DNA from: an uncultured Marinobacter sp. | GTDB taxonomy: Bacteria > Pseudomonadota > Gammaproteobacteria > Pseudomonadales > Oleiphilaceae | Length of the DNA: 64,000 bases | Direction of reading: 5' to 3' | Assembly: GCF_946886895.1 (NCBI RefSeq) | Contig: NZ_CAMPJO010000014.1 | Coordinates: 30,816-94,815, forward strand | Shown here: piece by piece, positions 62,436 through 64,000 of the stretch | Layout: the number at the start of each line of letters is the position of its first letter | How positions within the stretch are numbered: position 1 is the stretch's first letter | Position numbers and translations under genes: made by a program | Notes under the pieces: generated by a model | Databases searched by the model: none | What the model was told of the DNA's origin: nothing | The model's input: only the letters and a program-made list of their open reading frames with translations

Positions 62436-62547
62436 GGTGGCTCCATTGGTGCCTCCGCAACATGAAACCGTGAACCCGGTCAGGCCCGGAAGGGAGCAGC
62501 CGCAGCGGTGGAATTGTGTGCCGGGGTGTCGCTGATGGAGTCACCCC
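62436..62547 (+). ncRNA. ffs: Signal recognition particle RNA (4.5S RNA)
   Basis: The conserved domain IV is present: GGTCAGGCCCGGAAGGGAGC (GGAAG tetraloop) and GCAGC, followed by the return arm GTGTGCCGGGGTGTCGCTG. The outer ends pair: GGTGGCTCCAT (62436-62446) with ATGGAGTCACC (62535-62545). This gives a hairpin of about 110 bases, the size of E. coli ffs. The RNA joins Ffh to form the SRP. It lies directly upstream of dnaX, a common gammaproteobacterial order. No intrinsic terminator with a T-run is seen between it and dnaX. Confidence 0.95.
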
Positions 62548-62694
62548 CAGATTTCCCTCCACGCTTCCCGTTCAATCCTCTGATTTTCCAGGGTTACTGC
62601 CACATTCCGGCGACTTTCGGCTGGCGAACTCTGCTTCTTATAGACGCAGGTCCGTGCTAAGGTTAAACCCGTTTTTCACTGCAGTTGACGGAAC

Positions 62695-64000
<1,306 letters not shown>

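Noticed and set aside
61525..62562. Long minus-strand extension of the mutarotase frame (652 codons in total)
   Set aside because: It runs antisense across the oxygenase gene and the SRP RNA gene, has no family features, and the mutarotase has a normal start at 61524.

Overview
The window looks like a chromosomal segment of a marine gammaproteobacterium, most likely Marinobacter or a close relative. This is inferred from the methylcitrate operon of the AcnD/PrpF type, the ffs-dnaX pair at the right end, the GC-rich codon use, and a full PEP-CTERM/exosortase exopolysaccharide (EPS) locus. No database search was possible. Product names rest on motifs and remembered family features.

Layout: 1-6890 is the end of a propionate-catabolic operon (prpC end, acnD, prpF, prpD). 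Between prpF and prpD sits a RelE-like toxin/antitoxin pair, flanked by a perfect 73-bp direct repeat of the prpF 3' end. 6891-8911 (minus) holds the ExeA-like ATPase and a NodB-type deacetylase typical of exosortase-linked EPS loci. 9175-26426 is one long plus-strand EPS operon: priming glycosyltransferase, Wza-like export lipoprotein, chain-length regulator, tyrosine-kinase homologue with a ruined P-loop, outer-membrane barrel, second deacetylase, two FemAB/GNAT proteins, GT2, O-antigen-ligase-like protein, GT4, amidotransferase, GT4 and flippase. A PA14/calcium-repeat lipoprotein and a convergent GT4 follow. 30.05-33.8 kb is visibly AT-rich and probably acquired by transfer: a long non-coding stretch, a secreted lectin/lyase-like protein, a methyltransferase and a GT2. 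33.77-45.04 kb (minus) is a second sugar operon with a nucleotidyltransferase, a SAF-domain oxidoreductase, an RmlC-like epimerase, an SDR, a pyruvyltransferase-like protein, a PIG-L deacetylase, a RIFT-barrel lyase-like protein, a hexapeptide acetyltransferase and a PaaK/CapK-like enzyme. 45.2-49.1 kb holds an FG-GAP/VCBS lipoprotein and a second flippase.

49.1-58.8 kb is the protein-sorting and control block: two PEP-CTERM proteins, an exosortase fused to an EpsI-like domain, and prsK-prsR-prsT. Each PEP-CTERM gene has a well-formed sigma-54 (-24/-12) promoter and, 50-62 bp upstream, the same bipartite box (TGTCGA-N6-TTACACC). PrsR is a sigma-54 activator, so it is the obvious candidate regulator. 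58.8-62.3 kb holds an SDR epimerase, an acyltransferase, a hexose-6-phosphate mutarotase and a 2OG-Fe(II) oxygenase. The right end has the SRP RNA gene and the start of dnaX.

Together the EPS genes would build, modify, flip and export a surface polysaccharide. The exosortase would anchor or release the PEP-CTERM proteins at the envelope, and PrsK/PrsR would switch on those cargo genes.
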